Of a DNA stretch of 64,000 bases, positions 61,741 to 64,000 are shown one piece after another; within the stretch, counting starts at the first letter, position 1; each line of letters begins with the position of its first letter. The DNA comes from Pseudeuparius sepicola (taxonomy: Eukaryota; Arthropoda; Insecta; Coleoptera; Anthribidae). Both the position numbers and the translations under genes were made by a program. The notes beneath the pieces are model-generated. The model was not told the DNA's origin and did not search any database. It was given only the letters and a program-made list of their open reading frames with translations. The DNA lies in assembly GCA_963920635.1 (NCBI GenBank), contig OY987301.1, positions 40,771,820 through 40,835,819 on the forward strand, in the 5' to 3' direction.

Positions 61741-61860
61741 GTATTTTTACATGTAAAATAAATGCATATTATTGCATATTTAGCCAAATAAATGCATATT
61801 ATTGCATATTTTAAATAAAAATCATGCATATGTATGCGCATATTTCGATTGAAATTAAAT
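61741..61860. repeat. Local repeat of ATGCATATTATTGCATATTT
   Basis: The unit AAATGCATATTATTGCATAT occurs twice in tandem-like spacing (61758 and 61790), and further GCATAT words continue to 61867. A low-complexity local repeat with no gene. Confidence 0.6.
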
Positions 61861-62590
61861 GCATATATTCCGCCCTTTACTTATGAGTAATATTCCCGGT
61901 GTGGGTAAGTACATTTTCGACAAATGGTACATTGGGGCAAATAGAACGCACATTATTTGTTGCAAATCGAATTTATGAATTTTAAATAAAAAAAAAAACA
62001 CAAACAGATGTTCAGAAAACTGAATATTGCGAAAGAGAGCAATCTATTCTGATAGAAATGGCAGTTAGGGAAATTTTAATAATACAATTAAAGTAAGTAT
62101 CTTTTGACTTTGAAATTAAAGAAACTTTTGCAAGAGTAGTTAACAATTGTTACAAAAGCTCCTTTAATTTTAAAGGGTACCTACTTTAGTTTGTTTGTGA
62201 AATCGGGAATTAATCATTTCATTCTTAAATGTTCGTCCTCTGAAAAAACCAAAAATCAATACCAGTTAACCGCCTGCCTTCAACCAAATCAACCAAACGA
62301 TACTTCAAGGTATTATTACAATTTGACTGACAACCAGGTATACAACTAAGTTCGAGGCACCTTGAGGCTTCAAATTATACAAGGAACCAATAAAATTAAA
62401 CTCCTTTCGCCTCCTCACTTCCAACTTTTACAAAAAAAAATGTTTCAGCTTAACACAAACAAGATCGAGAACAACGTTATAAAAAGCAACTGTCACCAAC
62501 ACTCCGGGCAATCTATTCACACACAGAGACACACTGTCTCGTCGAAGTTATCGCAAACAACTTCTTATTACACGCACTACTCGTAAAATC
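61861..62590. other. No gene recognised
   Basis: AT-rich; one short ORF at 62362-62586 without a recognised domain. Confidence 0.35.
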
Positions 62591-62910
62591 TCAACTGAGA
62601 GCAGTGACAGGCCACGCGGCGGGATCGTTCGGGTGGACCCTTAAGCCCTGTTGCCAGTTTTACCAGTACAGGGCTTTTTTTAAGTCGGTTGTGCCGGGAC
62701 CGAACACTATATACCATTCGTCGTTACCTATGTATTGATCAGGGGCGGCGTGGCTGGGTGGCGCTAATTCCATCGGGGGAGGCCCCGGCGCCCCGGCCGC
62801 GGACGACTAGATTCAATTTGTTGACCGGATCCCGTTATTGACGGGCCCGGCCGGCCTCTGGGGCCCCGACACGGCGTGTACGCCATCCATACGCCGCGCT
62901 TGTATTAAAT
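62591..62910. other. GC-rich island with a hairpin plus T-run
   Basis: Strongly GC-rich at 62740-62880. AAGCCCTG at 62643-62650 pairs with CAGGGCTT at 62669-62676 and is followed by a T-run, a hairpin that could end a Pol III transcript, although no A or B box was seen upstream. No coding frame recognised. Confidence 0.35.
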
Positions 62911-64000
62911 AAATATGGCGCACATGTTCAGGTAAATGTAGCAAAAAGCCCGGCATGACCCACATCGGGAATTGGCAGGCGATATGCATAAATATATTGA
63001 AGGTTTTTTTTTGTTTGGGGTGGATGGAATTTTGTTGCATTATTTATAGTCGCGGGGACGTGTCAGCCTCTAACGAGGTAACTAAAAAGTACGCAAGTCA
63101 CAGCCCTATAACTGAAATGGAAATCGATTTCCTGATAGCCGTGAGACTAAGGATTAATTACAAGATGTTACAGGGCCGTAGCTAGACTTTGTTGATGGTA
63201 AAATTTTTAGTTAAACAATTTAAATGAATGAAAAAAATCTAAGTAACCTGCTTTTATTATGGACCCATAATTATTATTTAAGCATGAAAGTTGGTACTCC
63301 TTTTTCTTTTATAGGAAAGACACTAAACAGACCTTGAGTGGAAGTAAAAATATAAAGCCTATAAGAAAGAGCCCACTAAAAAGGAAAATGCAAAAAAATT
63401 GGCGACGTTCCTTATTACTCAAGTAACTCGAATGATTAGCGCTGTTGTCACATTTCATCGTACAATGTTAATCACTGTTGAACGCTCGATTTAAGAAAAA
63501 ACTTATCTGTCATCTGAAAAATATATTTTTGGTTGACTTTAAAATTTTTTGATTTCAAATTCGTCATCACTGAATCACCCTGTATAGAATGTACCTCTAG
63601 AAATATATTTGGAGGTGGGCCCATACCCATGAAGATAAATGATTGTTAAAAGCATACAATATTAAAAAGTAGAGGTGTTTAAGTTTATTTACTAAAATGC
63701 GCCGAAGGCGACATTTTTTAGAAATTAATTTTAATGTCGAATTGTTTAAATGAGGCATAGGAAATTACACATTTACATCATCATTATGTCTTGCTCCTCT
63801 CTCTTTACTCTGAGAAGTTAGATTGCGCCATAAGACTTAAGCTACACGTCTACACAGAGGCAAAAAGTAGGAACCTTTGTTACTGCAATATGTCTGGACA
63901 AATTGCTTTGGTGTAAACGTCTTTACCTACAAGCTTTTATTTAACTTAAATTTTGTAATCACTTTTGGTGCTGGTGATGATAGAATCTAGTATATGTAAT
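62911..64000. other. No gene recognised
   Basis: AT-rich. A TCACCCTGTATAGAATG word at about 63575 resembles a TACAGGGTGT-type right end, with no partner found. No other feature is supported. Confidence 0.35.

Overview
This window looks like non-coding, repeat-rich insect nuclear DNA. It is AT-rich, with short GT-AG introns and arthropod-type transposons (a tyrosine-recombinase element, mariner-like transposase with a DUF4817-type helix-turn-helix, hAT elements and LINEs). The order is uncertain: a beetle or hemipteran is compatible, but nothing seen is diagnostic. I could not recognise an intact multi-exon host gene. No rRNA, canonical tRNA, CRISPR array or bacterial operon was seen. Reading-frame calls are mostly transposon genes or short unidentified ORFs.

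Layout. 0.7-1.4 kb: a Foldback-like element built from short tandem repeats. 2.6-4.4 kb: a decayed tyrosine-recombinase gene with a 49-bp intron, split by a 682-bp DNA transposon flanked by TATT. 5.7-6.1 kb: a palindromic hairpin and a tRNA-derived SINE-like fragment. 7.6-10.8 kb: a 3.2-kb inverted-repeat structure with a second palindrome inside it. 13.1-15.5 kb: two abutting foldback elements with ends like TACAGGGTGT. 17.5-19.7 kb: a third foldback whose arms and spacer carry the start of a mariner-like transposase. 16.8-17.3 and 22.9-23.4 kb: an inverted duplication of about 0.5 kb with an almost identical GC-rich core. 24.9-25.8 kb: a hAT element with an exact 8-bp target duplication inside a GC-rich island. 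26.9-27.5 and 29.2-30.0 kb: two DNA elements filled with a reiterated 9-10 bp motif. 30.5-31.1 kb: inverted repeats with a hammerhead-ribozyme-like core, suggesting a Penelope-like or retrozyme relic. 34.5-34.9 kb: a hAT MITE with an exact 8-bp duplication. 37.4-38.8 kb: a dead LINE. 47.9-49.4 kb: a 5'-truncated LINE with a long open reverse-transcriptase frame. 51.5-52.0 kb: a GATA/GGAT microsatellite. 52.6-53.1 kb: a LINE 3' end. 54.2-55.0 kb: a near-perfect 866-bp palindrome.

Between these lie GC/CpG-rich unique islands (about 1.5, 15.6, 20.2, 26, 34.2, 36.7, 40.2, 42, 51.2, 57.3 and 62.7 kb). They may be cis-regulatory DNA, promoters or exons of host genes whose remaining parts lie outside or are unrecognised. 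The most unusual signals are the hammerhead-like core, three unrelated-looking elements that share a reiterated-motif plan with 4-bp A/T-rich target duplications, the exact empty-site reconstruction of the recombinase gene, and the clustering of large palindromes.
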